Assembly: GCA_002967005.1 (NCBI GenBank)
Contig: PPEA01000254.1
Location: 1-64,000 of the forward strand
Length of the DNA stretch: 64,000 nt
Reading direction: 5' to 3'
DNA from: Mycobacterium talmoniae
GTDB lineage: Bacteria > Actinomycetota > Actinomycetes > Mycobacteriales > Mycobacteriaceae
In this document: in pieces, positions 17,685-27,328 of the stretch
How the letters are laid out: every line of letters starts with the position of its first letter
Numbering within the stretch: position 1 is the stretch's first letter
Program-made: the position numbers and the translations under genes
The notes under the pieces: generated by a model
Seen by the model: the letters and a program-made list of their open reading frames with translations, nothing else
What the model was told of the DNA's origin: nothing
The model's database searches: none

Positions 17685-19325
17685 TCAGCGGTTGGCGGCA
17701 GCCAGCATCTCGCTAATGCCGACGAACTTCACCCGCGGTCGTGATACCTCGGCACCCCTGGTACGTTCGACGTCGTCGATAGCGAGCCAGCCCTGCCAGT
17801 CGACGGGTTGGACACCGCGGTCGGCGAGCAGTTCACCCACCGCGGACCGGTGCCCCACATTGCGGGTCAGCAAGCCCGCATCGAAGTCCACCCACAGCCG
17901 GGCTACGGTCTCTTGGGCGCAGCTCCGGTTGGTTCCGATGACCCCCGACGGGCCGCGCTTAATCCAGCCCGTCACGTACACCCCGGGCACAGGTTGGCCA
18001 TTACTGTCTATCACCCGCCCATCGTCGTTGGGCACCACGCCCTTGCCATCATCGAAAGGCAGGCCGTCAATGGCCGAACCCATGTAGCCGATGGAACGCA
18101 AGAACAGGGACGTCTCGATCAGTTCAGCACCGTCATCGATATCAGCGGAAACTACGGTGTCGCCGCGGCCAACACTGTTGGTGATTACCCTCACGCCCAT
18201 GACCCGCTCGTCGCCGACGACCTCGACCGGTGAGGTCATGAATCGAAACACGATGCGCTTACGCTCTGGAGACGTTTCCTTCCTTGAGAATTCACGCGCC
18301 AACTCGACTTTGAGTGCGGTTTCGATGTCGTCATCACTCTTGACAGTCAGGTCGTCGCTGTCGATAACCACGTCGATTTCGGGCAAGTGACCCAATGCCA
18401 GAAACTCACCAACTGAATATGCCGCGTCGCGGGGTGTGCGCCGGCCTAGGATCACGACTTCGCGAACGCTGCTTTGGGATAACGCCGCTAGCGCATGGTC
18501 AGCGATGTCGGTCTTCGCTAGTTCGTCGGGAGACATCAGCAGAACGCGCGCCACATCGAGAGCGACATTGCCATTGCCGACGATCACCGCACGCTCGGCA
18601 GACAGGTCGAACACGTCGTGGGCGTGATCCGGATGGCCGTTGTACCAAGCGACGAAGTCCGCAGCGGCGTGGTTGCCCGGCAACTGTTCACCCGCGATCC
18701 CGAGTTCGCGGCTCTTTGACGCCCCCACCGCATAGATCACCGCGTGATAGTGCGCCAGTAGTTCGTCATGCGTAATGTCACGGCCGACCTCTACGTTGAA
18801 GTGGCAGCCGAATTGCGTATTGGCGAACGCAGCGCCGAAGACGTCGACCACCGCCTTGGTGTTCTGGTGGTCCGGCGCTACTCCTGCCCTGATCAATCCG
18901 AACGGCGTCGGTAGCCGCTCGAACAGGTCGGCCTCTACCCCGCCGATCCGACTCAACTCGCACGCCGCGTAGCAGGCCGCCGGACCCGCGCCGACGATCG
19001 CCACCCGCAACGAGCCTGGTTCGATCGCGGGATGGTCGGGACAGGCGGGCGGGATATCCATCTCCAACGGATGCTGTTCAAAGTAACGCGCATTGATATC
19101 GCGGAAGCGCTCCAACTCTGGCGGCAGTTCGTCTTCGTAATAGATCGAGTCGACCGGGCACGCCTCAGCGCACGCGCCACAGTCGATGCAGGCCACCGGA
19201 TCGATGTAGAGCATTTCGGTGTCGGTGAACTCGCCGGTACCGCTGGCTGGGCGTATGCAGTCCACCGGACAGACCGACACGCAACTGGTGTCCTTGCAGC
19301 AGTTTTGCGTAATTACGTAAGCCAT
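17685..19325 (-). CDS. fprB: FprB-type ferredoxin-NADP reductase with fused ferredoxin
   Basis: 546 aa fusion. Residues 1-85 are a seven-iron ferredoxin (CCKDTSCVSVCPVDCIRP and CIDCGACAEACPVDSIYY). The rest is an adrenodoxin-reductase-like flavoprotein with the FAD site VAIVGAGPAACYAACELS, NADP site AVIVGNGNVALDVARVLL, and the C-terminal FAD motif GWIKRGPSGVIGTNR. It passes electrons from NADPH to ferredoxins that serve P450s. ATG 19325 has GGAAGGG upstream. A badly damaged paralogue lies at 22455-23610, so this copy may now supply reductase for the neighbouring P450 operons. The CoA-transferase follows directly. Confidence 0.9.
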   Translation of the reverse strand: MAYVITQNCCKDTSCVSVCPVDCIRPASGTGEFTDTEMLYIDPVACIDCGACAEACPVDSIYYEDELPPELERFRDINARYFEQHPLEMDIPPACPDHPAIEPGSLRVAIVGAGPAACYAACELSRIGGVEADLFERLPTPFGLIRAGVAPDHQNTKAVVDVFGAAFANTQFGCHFNVEVGRDITHDELLAHYHAVIYAVGASKSRELGIAGEQLPGNHAAADFVAWYNGHPDHAHDVFDLSAERAVIVGNGNVALDVARVLLMSPDELAKTDIADHALAALSQSSVREVVILGRRTPRDAAYSVGEFLALGHLPEIDVVIDSDDLTVKSDDDIETALKVELAREFSRKETSPERKRIVFRFMTSPVEVVGDERVMGVRVITNSVGRGDTVVSADIDDGAELIETSLFLRSIGYMGSAIDGLPFDDGKGVVPNDDGRVIDSNGQPVPGVYVTGWIKRGPSGVIGTNRSCAQETVARLWVDFDAGLLTRNVGHRSAVGELLADRGVQPVDWQGWLAIDDVERTRGAEVSRPRVKFVGISEMLAAANR

Positions 19326-19490
19326 GGCAACCCTTCCGCAACGTGGTTGCGCGTCATGGCGCCCCGATCTGTTCGAGTAGGACTGCCGTCAGCGACGGAG
19401 GCATCAGTGAACCCTCGATTGTCGGTCCAGGCGCCCGCGTAAGATCCACCGACCCCTTGGTCCGTCGGGTGCGGAGCTGTCATGGCGATG

Positions 19491-19510
19491 ATTTTAACAT
19501 TGATTAAAAT
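19491..19510. promoter_or_regulatory. Palindromic operator-like site in a divergent promoter
   Basis: ATTTTAA (19491-19497) and TTAAAAT (19504-19510) form 7-bp arms around a 6-base spacer. A second AT-rich element, GATTAAAATC, is at 19607-19616. Both lie in the 396-base gap between divergent fprB and WS/DGAT genes, which otherwise contains no gene. The inner part TTAACATTGATTA matches the site at 15098-15110 in 10 of 13 positions. Confidence 0.4.
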
Positions 19511-19721
19511 TGAGGTCCAGAGGCTTGCCGCAAACCCACGTCGACACAACCGATGAAGATCGCCGGCCGGGCGGGCGGCACATGCTATTGCCCATCTCTT
19601 TAGTCTCGATTAAAATCTTTTGATCCGACGGCGCAGCGGACGCCATGACGTTTTGCATCAGCGGCCACTGTCACGTGCAACCGCGTGACGACGTCTAGCC
19701 CACACTTTCAAAGGAGCGCGG

Positions 19722-21187
19722 ATGCGCCATCTCGATAGTTTGGACACTCAGTTCATCGTCGCCGAGGACGGGCGTAACCACACCCACATCGTTGCCGCAT
19801 CGGTGTACGACCCGTCGACTGCACCCGGTGGGACAATGACCGTCGAGGATGTCCGGGCGCTCGTCGCGGAGCGACTGCACCTGCTGCCGGTGTTCCGCTG
19901 GCGACTGGTGCCGATCCCTTCGGCATCGACTACCCGTACTGGGCTCAAAACGTAGAGTTTGACCCGGACTTTCATATCCGCGAGGCGGCCGTACCACCGC
20001 CCGGTAACATCCGCCAATTCGCGGACCTGGTGGCGCGCATCGCTTCGCTACCGCTCGACCGATCACGGCCGCTGTGGGAGTTGCATGTGGTCCACGGACT
20101 GGAGGACGGCCGGGTCGGGCTGATTACCAAGATGCACCACGCCGCCGTAGACGGCATCGCCGGCACCGAGGTCGTGACCGTCCTGCTTGACCATTCCTCC
20201 GAGCCCACGCGGCAACCGGTGTCGGCCGACCCGGTCGAACCCGGGACCGTGCCGAGCGAGTGGCGGATGTTCATGCGCGGCTTGGCCGGTGTGCCCCTGC
20301 AGCCGATGCGGGTACTGCGCTCCCTGCCGCGCGGACTGCGCCACCTCGATGACGCCCCGATGATGCGCACGATCCCCGGGGTGCGATCGCTGGCGGGGCT
20401 AGGCCGCACACTATTTCCGCCTCGACGTGACGGTGGTCTGCTCGAGCGTCCCCAGGTCCGTGCGCCGCGCATCGTCACCAACGGACGCATTTCGCCGCAT
20501 CGCCGGGTGGCGTTTGGCTCGCTGTCGCTCGATGCCGTGAAGGCCATCAAGAACGCGCTGGGCCTCACAGTCAACGACGTGGTGGTGGCGGTGTGCTCAG
20601 GCGGGCTGCGGACTTGGCTGAAGGACCGGGGCGAACTCCCCGACGAGTCGCTGGTCGCACTGGTCCCGGTGTCGGTGCGGACTCCGGAGGAGCAGGGCAC
20701 TTTCGGCAACCGCATATCCATGATGTGTACGCAGATCGCCACCGACGAGCCCGACCCGCGGGCCCGCGCGCTGGATGTCCACGAGAATCTGCGGTCAGCC
20801 AAAGAACGCCACCAAGCGTTGCCGGCCACGTTGATGCAGGACGCGAACAACTTTCTGCCGCCGGCGCTGTTCGCCCGCGCCGCGCGCGCCACCAGTGCCC
20901 TGCTGACCCAACCGCGAATCGAGCCGCCCGCCAACCTGCTCATCTCCAACGTGCCGGGATCGCCGACGCCACTGTACTGCGCCGGCGCCCGTCAAGTGGC
21001 GACCTATCCCGCGTCGGCCATCTTCGACGGCGTGGCGCTCAACATCACCGTGCTCAGCTATCAGCACAACATCGACGTCGGTATCGTCGTCGACCGTGAT
21101 CAGGTCGATGACCCGTGGGAGTTGCTGGACGCCATCCAGGGAGCGCTCGACGAACTGGCGCGCGCGACGGGGGTGGCGGGTCAGTGA
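19722..21187 (+). pseudogene. Wax ester synthase/DGAT, one frameshift
   Basis: Acyltransferase making wax esters or triacylglycerol. ATG 19722 follows AAAGGAG. The first 66 codons (MRHLDSLDTQFIVAEDGRNH ... FRWRLVPIP) run into a frameshift at the C-run 19916-19918; one missing C restores FGIDYPYWAQNVEFDPDFHI and continuation to 21187. The catalytic HHAAVDG lies in the second part, as does the late family motif NVPGSP. Repaired length is about 489 codons. The gene overlaps the esterase start (GTGA). A single one-base lesion could be a sequencing error, so the gene may be intact in the organism. Confidence 0.8.
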
Positions 21188-22443
21188 AGCGACCGCTGCT
21201 TGCCCTGGCAACGGCGTTGCTCGGCGCATTGACGACGCTCAACGCCTACCGGCCACTGTCAAACAAGGGCTATCCGTCGGTCGCGGCGGTCGCGCTCGGC
21301 GTGATCGCATCCGAACTGCCGCTTCAGACGCTGGCTACGCAGGTGGGCGCGCTGGCCGTTCAGACCCGGCGGTTGTCGCCGCGTATGCGGCTGGTTGCCT
21401 GGCTGGTCTCGATCGCCTCGGCCGTCGGGCTGGTGGGCCTTCATCGGTGCGGCCACCGTTCGCAAGCTCCGTTGTCTGCCGCGCTGGACCGTGGCTTCGG
21501 GAGTGACCGTCGCACCGACTCGGTAGGGCTGTGGGATCGGCCGGCGCCGCAAGGCGCAACAGCGAAAGCCCCGGGGGTTGTCCGGATGCTACGCATCTAC
21601 CGCGACTACGCCCACGATGCGGACATCAGCTACGGGCCGTACGGCCGGGCCAACCATCTGGACATCTGGCGTCGCACCGACCTGCGTCGCGACGGCCGCT
21701 CACCGGTACTTGTGCAGGTACCGGGCGGCGCATGGGTGATGGGAAACAAACGCGGACAAGCCCATCCGTTGATGAGCCACCTGGCCGAAATAGGCTGGAT
21801 CTGCGTGTCCATTAATTGCCGCCTCGGTCCGCGCAACACCTGGCCGGACCACATCGTCGATGTGAAGCAAGCGATCGCCTGGATCAAGGCACACATCACC
21901 GAATACGGCGGAGACCCCGATTTCATTGCCGTCACCGGCGGCTCGGCGGGTGGCCACCTATCCTCATTGGCGGCGCTGACGCCGAACGATCCACGGTTTC
22001 AGCCGGGATTCGAGGATGCGGACACCCGCGTGCAGGCGGCCATCCCGTTCTACGGTGTCTACGACCTGACCGGAGTGCAGGCGAGGAACCATCCGAACTT
22101 GGTGCCGCTGCTGGAGAATTCCGTCATCAAGCAGACGCTCGCCGATGATCCGGCGACATACCGGGCCGCATCGCCACTCAACTACGTCCGCGCAGACGCA
22201 CCGCCGTTCTTCGTCTTGCACGGGCGCAACGACGCGTTCCTCCCAGTCGAGCAGGCGCGTGCGTTTGTCGCCAGGTTGCGTTCGGTCAGCATGCAGCCTG
22301 TGGCATACGCCGAGTTGCCCTTCGCCCAGCACGCTTTTGACATCTTCGGGTCCACCCGCGCCGCGCACGCTGCCGTAGCCGTCGAACAGTTCCTCGCCGA
22401 GGTCTCCACGAACACGTCTGGGCCACTGCGCGACAATGAGTGA
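21184..22443 (+). CDS. Membrane-anchored alpha/beta-hydrolase (carboxylesterase/lipase)
   Basis: 419 aa from GTG 21184, overlapping the WS/DGAT stop. Two hydrophobic segments in residues 1-95 (LLALATALLGALTTL and LVAWLVSIASAVGLVGL) anchor the enzyme. The hydrolase domain has an oxyanion-type VPGGAWVMG, the nucleophile elbow GGSAGG, acid Asp in LHGRNDAFLP, and His in FAQHAFDIFG, as in BD-FAE/hormone-sensitive-lipase-like esterases. The pairing with WS/DGAT suggests turnover of acyl esters at the membrane. Length and layout resemble mycobacterial LipO/LipN-type esterases, but a specific orthologue is not claimed. Confidence 0.85.
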   Translation: MKRPLLALATALLGALTTLNAYRPLSNKGYPSVAAVALGVIASELPLQTLATQVGALAVQTRRLSPRMRLVAWLVSIASAVGLVGLHRCGHRSQAPLSAALDRGFGSDRRTDSVGLWDRPAPQGATAKAPGVVRMLRIYRDYAHDADISYGPYGRANHLDIWRRTDLRRDGRSPVLVQVPGGAWVMGNKRGQAHPLMSHLAEIGWICVSINCRLGPRNTWPDHIVDVKQAIAWIKAHITEYGGDPDFIAVTGGSAGGHLSSLAALTPNDPRFQPGFEDADTRVQAAIPFYGVYDLTGVQARNHPNLVPLLENSVIKQTLADDPATYRAASPLNYVRADAPPFFVLHGRNDAFLPVEQARAFVARLRSVSMQPVAYAELPFAQHAFDIFGSTRAAHAAVAVEQFLAEVSTNTSGPLRDNE

Positions 22444-22454
22444 ATCTCCTACCC

Positions 22455-23610
22455 AGCGCCGGCGCCTGCCAGCGAAAAGGTTGGGTGCTGCAGCGACCAC
22501 TTGCACACCCAATGCCACGGTGTCGATGGCGCGCCAGCCCTGGCAATCGACGGGCACTGCGCCGCGCTCGGCCAGCAGGCCGGCTAAAGAGTCCCGATTA
22601 GCCAACGCGCGGCCCAGCGACCCGGCGTCGAAGTACTCCCACAGTTTGGCCACCGCCTGTTCAGCCCAGCTGCGATTCGTTCCGATCACCCCACGCGGGC
22701 CGCGTTTGATCCAGCCGGTGACATAGACGCCAGGGGCGGGTTGGCCGTTCTCGTCAACGACACGCCCATTCTCGTTCTGCACCACACCTTTGGCGGCACC
22801 GAAAGGTACGCGGTCGATCGGCGAGCCGTGGTAGCCGATCGAGCGCAGGATCACCCGGTTGTCGATGACCTCGGTATCACCGTTGGGATGAGTGACACGA
22901 AGCCCTTCGACATGGTCGTCGCCGACCACCTCGGCGGGCGAGGTGAAGAACCGGAAGGTGATTCGCTTATTCCCCGGGCGGCGGGGCGCGTTCGGCGAAC
23001 TCGCGTGCGATCTCCAGTTTCATCACCGTCTCGACGTCGTCGTCGGACTTCGGATCCAGATCTCCGTTGTCGATGATGACATCGACATCCCACAGGTGAG
23101 CCAACGCCAGGAACTCACCGAACGAGAACGCCGCCTCCCTCGGCCCGCGGCGGGCCACGACCACGACTTCACGAACCGTACTGTCCGACAGGTGATCCAA
23201 CGCATGCTGGGCGATGTCGGTTTTCGCCAGCTCCTCGCGGTCCATCAACAAGACCCGGGCCACGTCCAACGCCACATTGCCGTTGCCGACGATCACGGCT
23301 CGTTCGGCGGATAAGTCGAAGGCATGGTGGACATGAGCGGGGTGACCGTTGTACCAGCGACGAAGTCGGCTGCGGTGTGGCTGCCGGGAAGCTCCTCACC
23401 CGGGACGCCGAGAACACGACTCTTGGACGCCCCACCGCGTAGATCACTGCGTGATGATGTGCCAGGAGATCCTAGTGCGTGATGTCCCGGCCGACCTCGA
23501 GGGTGAGGTGACAGCTCAACCCGTGGCTGGTGAAAGCCGGGTTGAAGATGTTGACCACCGACTTGGTGTGCTGATGATCCGGAGCAGTTTTGGGTGATGA
23601 CGTACGTCAC
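22455..23610 (-). pseudogene. Second FprB-type reductase, deleted and frameshifted
   Basis: Starts MTYVITQNC, like the intact FprB at 17685-19325, then jumps to APDHQHTKSVVNIF: about 140 codons (the ferredoxin domain and the first FAD motif) are deleted. Next comes an in-frame TAG after GRDITH, a one-base loss before SKSRVLGVPGEELPG, another shift before AVIVGNGNVALDVARVLL, and one more near 22970 before SPAEVVGDDHVEGLRV. The C-terminal end (GWIKRGPRGVIGTNR) is recognisable, then degenerates. The 3' boundary is approximate. Six bases after the ferredoxin gene, it was once the reductase partner of this operon. Clear pseudogene. Confidence 0.88.
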
Positions 23611-23616
23611 TGTGTC

Positions 23617-23808
23617 TTAGTCCTCGATGGACAGCGCCCCGGTCGGGCAGTTGCTCACAGCCTCCTCGACTGCGGTCCGCTCTTGTTCCGACGGCTGCGG
23701 ATCGACCGCGTGCGAAAGACCATCATCACCGACCTCGAATACCGCCGGTGCGGCGACTTCGCACAATCCGATCCCCCGGCATTTGGTGATGTCGACTCGT
23801 ACTTTCAT
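23617..23808 (-). CDS. Small [3Fe-4S]-type ferredoxin
   Basis: 63 aa electron carrier for P450s. Cysteines: CRGIGLC near the N-terminus (C-x5-C) and CPTGAL near the C-terminus, the three-cysteine pattern of single-cluster 3Fe-4S ferredoxins of actinobacterial P450 systems, followed by acidic loops. Its ATG overlaps the ALDH stop (TGATG) and it is followed within seven bases by the FprB remnant. It would take electrons from an FprB-type reductase and deliver them to the operon's P450. With both partners damaged, it may now serve other P450s. Confidence 0.9.
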   Translation of the reverse strand: MKVRVDITKCRGIGLCEVAAPAVFEVGDDGLSHAVDPQPSEQERTAVEEAVSNCPTGALSIED

Positions 23809-25196
23809 CAGAACAGCCTCCGCATGATGTTCAGTGCCCGCTGGGTATAGGGGGGATAGAGCAGCCTCGGGTCAGGTTTGGCGGTCTTGGCCAAGACCGC
23901 GCGCCGATGGCTGAGTGTCTCGAAGCCCCACCTGCCGTGATAGGCACCCATGCCACTGGCGCCGACGCCGCCAAACGGCAGTGACGGAACGAGACAGTGC
24001 ATGGCGACGTGGTTGATTACCGCGCCACCGGAGGGGATGCGGTTGACCAGATCGCGACCGCGCGGGCCCGAGGAGGTAAAAACATAAAGCGCCAACGGCT
24101 TGGGCCGGCTGTTGACGAACTGCACCGCGTGCTCCACGGATTCGACCGTCACGATCGGAAGGAGCGGACCGAACAGCTCATCGGCCATCACCGGATCGGT
24201 TGGCGGCGGGTCGACGATCACCGTGGCTTCAATCCGCAGCGTAGCGTTGTCCGACCGGCCACCGGTGACCACCCTGCCGTCGGTAGCGTTGATCAGCGAC
24301 GCCAGCCGGTCGAACTGGCGCTGGTTGACGATCGGCAACTTCGGATCAGCTTCGCCCAACCGGAAATCCCGGAGGTTAGCGACAATCTTGCCCACTAACG
24401 CGTCAACGATCCGATGGTCAGCCAGCACATAATCCGGCGCGATACAGGTCTGCCCGGAGTTCAGCAACTTTACCCAGGCAATACGCCGTGCGGCGACATC
24501 AATGTCCGCGTCGGCGGCGACAATCACCGGACTCTTGCCGCCCAGCTCCAACGTGACCGGGGTCAGCGTCGGCGCTGCCGCGGCCATGATCTTCTTTCCG
24601 ATCTCCGTGCCGCCGGTGAATAGCGCATGATCGAATCCAGCCGCCAGCAACTCTTGTGTAACAGCAGCATCGCCCTCGACGACCCGCACAGCGTGTGGAT
24701 CGACATATTGTGGCAACAGCCGCGCCAACAGCGCCGACGTTGCGGGTGCCAGCTCGGACGGTTTGACCACCGCACAATTACCAGCCGCAACAGCAGCCAC
24801 CAGCGGCGCGAGGCTCAAATAGAGGGGATAGTTCCACGGGCCGATGACCAACACCACACCCAGCGGGTCGTACTGCACCCATGCACGCCCCGGTAGCTGC
24901 GCCAGCGGCAACGATTGTCGCTGCCCGCGCATCCACTTCTTTACATGCTTGCGCGCATACACGGCTTCGGCCTTGCTCGAAGCGACATCACCGAGCCACG
25001 CCTCTGCCGGTGAACGGCCCAGATCTTCGGCCAGCGCCGCGGCGATCTCCGGCTCCCGTTCGTCGACGAACCGCTCGATACCGCGCAACTGCGTCAGCCG
25101 CCAGTCCAACGGCCGGGTGCGTCCGGTAGCGAAAACCCGCCGCAATTCGGCGAGCACATGGTCGCTATCGGCTGTCTGCAGTGGATGAATGGTCAC
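23808..25196 (-). CDS. Aldehyde dehydrogenase (class 3-like)
   Basis: 462 aa NAD(P)-dependent enzyme oxidising aldehydes to acids. Motifs: VIGPWNYPLYLSLAPLVAAV (substrate/cofactor region), ELGGKSPVIV with the general-base Glu, NSGQTCIAPDYVL with the catalytic Cys, and LPFGGVGASGMGAYHGRWGF. The C-terminus carries a hydrophobic/basic tail (RALNIMRRLF), as in membrane-associated fatty-aldehyde dehydrogenases. GTG 25196 chosen; the upstream extension to 25241 has no better signal. In the operon it would convert the aldehyde made by the SDR to a carboxylate for FadD. Confidence 0.9.
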   Translation of the reverse strand: MTIHPLQTADSDHVLAELRRVFATGRTRPLDWRLTQLRGIERFVDEREPEIAAALAEDLGRSPAEAWLGDVASSKAEAVYARKHVKKWMRGQRQSLPLAQLPGRAWVQYDPLGVVLVIGPWNYPLYLSLAPLVAAVAAGNCAVVKPSELAPATSALLARLLPQYVDPHAVRVVEGDAAVTQELLAAGFDHALFTGGTEIGKKIMAAAAPTLTPVTLELGGKSPVIVAADADIDVAARRIAWVKLLNSGQTCIAPDYVLADHRIVDALVGKIVANLRDFRLGEADPKLPIVNQRQFDRLASLINATDGRVVTGGRSDNATLRIEATVIVDPPPTDPVMADELFGPLLPIVTVESVEHAVQFVNSRPKPLALYVFTSSGPRGRDLVNRIPSGGAVINHVAMHCLVPSLPFGGVGASGMGAYHGRWGFETLSHRRAVLAKTAKPDPRLLYPPYTQRALNIMRRLF

Positions 25197-25268
25197 GGAC
25201 TCTCCCAGGGTTCCTAATCTTGTCGTGGCGACCCACCACAACCGGCTTCGTCGAGTTCGCGACCGTCA

Positions 25269-26060
25269 CTAAATTTCGGGGGGCGGCACCACGCCGCTGG
25301 CCACCGCGCCGGAGATACCGCCATCGACAGCCAGTGCCTGGCCGTTCACCCAGCCCGCCGCATCGGAGGCCAAGAACAGCACGGCGCCGGCAATATCGTC
25401 GGGACTGGCGTGGCGCCCCAGCAGGTTCTTCAGCCCGTCCAGGGTGTCTTTGCCCATCGATTCTTCGAAATCGACCAGGATCGGCGTCTGGACCGGGCCG
25501 GGCAGCACGGCATTGATGCGAAATCCCATCTCGGCCATCGCCAAGCCCATCGACAGCGTGTAGACGGTGGAGACCTCTTTGGAGAAGTTGTAGGCGTTAC
25601 CCTCTTGCGGGTTGGCTTTGAACCACGCCGCCCCCTCCTCGAAGGTGTCGGTCGCCAACAGCTCGCGGATCGCTTCAAGCCGCTCCGGCCAGCCGAAACC
25701 GGCCGTGGAGGACACGATGGTCACCGAGCCTCCCGGCTTGAGCCGCTCAAAGAACGACTCGGTCAAGTAACGCACCGCCAGACTGTTGACCGCCAAGACC
25801 AGATCGGCCGGCGCCGTGCCGGGAATCCCGGCGATGTTCATCAGTCCGTCGAATTCGCCGTCGAGTTGCTCGAGTGCAGCGTCGATACTGCGCGGGTTGG
25901 CCAGGTCAACCTCGATGTGTCGCGTCACCTTTGCCGTCGGCGAGTTACGGTCCAGGGAGAATACCTCGGCGCCGGCGGCCAACAACCGCTCGGCCACCGC
26001 ATGACCAATCCCCGACGCGGCCCCGGTGACGACGTAACGCTTCCCAGAATTGTCGGCCAT
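25269..26060 (-). CDS. Short-chain dehydrogenase/reductase
   Basis: 263 aa NAD(P)-dependent alcohol/ketone dehydrogenase. Cofactor motif TGAASGIG at the N-terminus, NIAG motif, catalytic Ser in VSSTAGFGWPE and the YNFSK (YxxxK) motif. There is an insert of about 30 residues between Ser and Tyr (LEAIRELLATDTFEEGAAWF), giving a lid-like region seen in steroid/terpenoid alcohol SDRs. C-terminal end GQALAVDGG is standard. Starts seven bases after the P450 stop with AGGAG upstream. Likely oxidises the alcohol from the P450. Confidence 0.9.
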   Translation of the reverse strand: MADNSGKRYVVTGAASGIGHAVAERLLAAGAEVFSLDRNSPTAKVTRHIEVDLANPRSIDAALEQLDGEFDGLMNIAGIPGTAPADLVLAVNSLAVRYLTESFFERLKPGGSVTIVSSTAGFGWPERLEAIRELLATDTFEEGAAWFKANPQEGNAYNFSKEVSTVYTLSMGLAMAEMGFRINAVLPGPVQTPILVDFEESMGKDTLDGLKNLLGRHASPDDIAGAVLFLASDAAGWVNGQALAVDGGISGAVASGVVPPPEI

Positions 26061-26067
26061 AGCTCTC

Positions 26068-27328
26068 CTAGTCGAGGGTGTAGGGCAGGGATTTCACCGC
26101 GGTGATGAAGTTTCCGGTCAGGTAATTCGGTTCACCGAGCCGTAGGTTCGCGCCCGGAAGATCAGCTCCCGGAACATCGACTCCAGCTGCATCTTCGCCA
26201 TGAAGGTTCCCATGCAGTAGTGCGGTCCACCGCCGCCGAACCCAACGTGCGGGTTCGGCTTACGCCGAATATCGAAAGTGTTCGGATTGTCGAACACCCG
26301 CTCGTCGCGGTTGGCCGAGGAATAAACCATCGTCACCCAGTCGCCCTTGCGGATGTGCTGACCACGCAACTCGGTGTCCTGGGTGGCAGTACGACGGAAG
26401 GTCATCACCGGGGTGGTCCAGCGTACGAACTCATCGATAGCGACTTGAATGTGCCCGTCGAAATCCTGCTCCAGCAATGCTTTCTGCTCGGGGAACTGCT
26501 GCAACGCCAGCGAGGTGAACGTGGTCGTGGTGCGCGTGGTGTCATTACCCGCCACCGACAGGAGCACAAAGTACGGGCCGAGCTCGTCATCGGTGAGCCG
26601 CCGTCCGTCGACTTCGGCTTGCACCAGCGATGTCATCAAGTCATCCTGCGGATCCTCCCGGCGCCTCTCGGCCAGACCGATGCCGATGTTGAGCAGCCCG
26701 ACTAGGGAATCCGTGAGCACTTCGGAGGGTTCACGCCCTGCGGCCACATCGGGGTCGGCCCAGGCCACCATGCCCTCTGCCAAGTGCGACGCTTCGTTGC
26801 GCTCATCTTCGGGTAGGCCGAGCATGTCGTAGATGGTCCACATCGGCAGGCGCTTTGACACCTGTTCGACAAAGTCGCCCTCTTTGGTCTTGAGCAGATC
26901 ATCGACGATCGTCTTGGCCTGATGCTTGATCTGGTCCTTGATCTTGGTGACCTGTCGCGGCGTGAACACGGAGCTGACGAGCTTTCGCAAGCTCGCGTGC
27001 TTGGCACCATCCATACCCAGGAACGACTGGGTCGCATCGAGCAACTCTTCGGGAACCGCTTCGAAAGTGATCCCCTGCCCGGAACAGAAAACCTCGGGGT
27101 TCTTGCTGACATAACAGACGTCCTCGTGACGAGTCACCATCCAAACACCGTCGATCTCGGGCTCCATCATGGAGCCTCCATCGGGCGGTGCCAGCTGACG
27201 GGGCGCTCGTCGCGCAGGATCTTGAACGCCTTCTCGCGATCGTCGAAGCTTTGCGCCCAGAATTCCTCCAACGAGACGTTGACCGGGTCGTAGGGCGGCC
27301 GGGTCGGGAGCGGAGCTTCGATCGTCAT
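26068..27328 (-). pseudogene. Cytochrome P450, frameshifted at both ends
   Basis: Monooxygenase. ATG 27328 lies in the FadD stop (ATGA) and begins MTIEAPLPTRPPYDPVNVSL. After HRPMEAP a base is missing at 27171 (C on the coding strand), so the frame jumps to MMEPEIDGVWMVTRHEDVCY. The core is intact: I-helix AGNDTTRT, EFVRW (ExxR region nearby) and haem ligand loop FGGGGPHYCMG. A second one-base loss near 26150 moves the last 27 codons (NYLTGNFITAVKSLPYTLD) out of frame; the true stop is at 26068. The enzyme resembles CYP124-like fatty-acid/methyl-branched lipid omega-hydroxylases, by eye only. A truncated protein could start at ATG 27171-27166. Confidence 0.82.

Noticed and set aside
21964-22929. 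321-codon frame ending inside the esterase antisense
   Set aside because: Only its first half is FprB-like; the rest is read-through of a pseudogene into antisense of the intact esterase.
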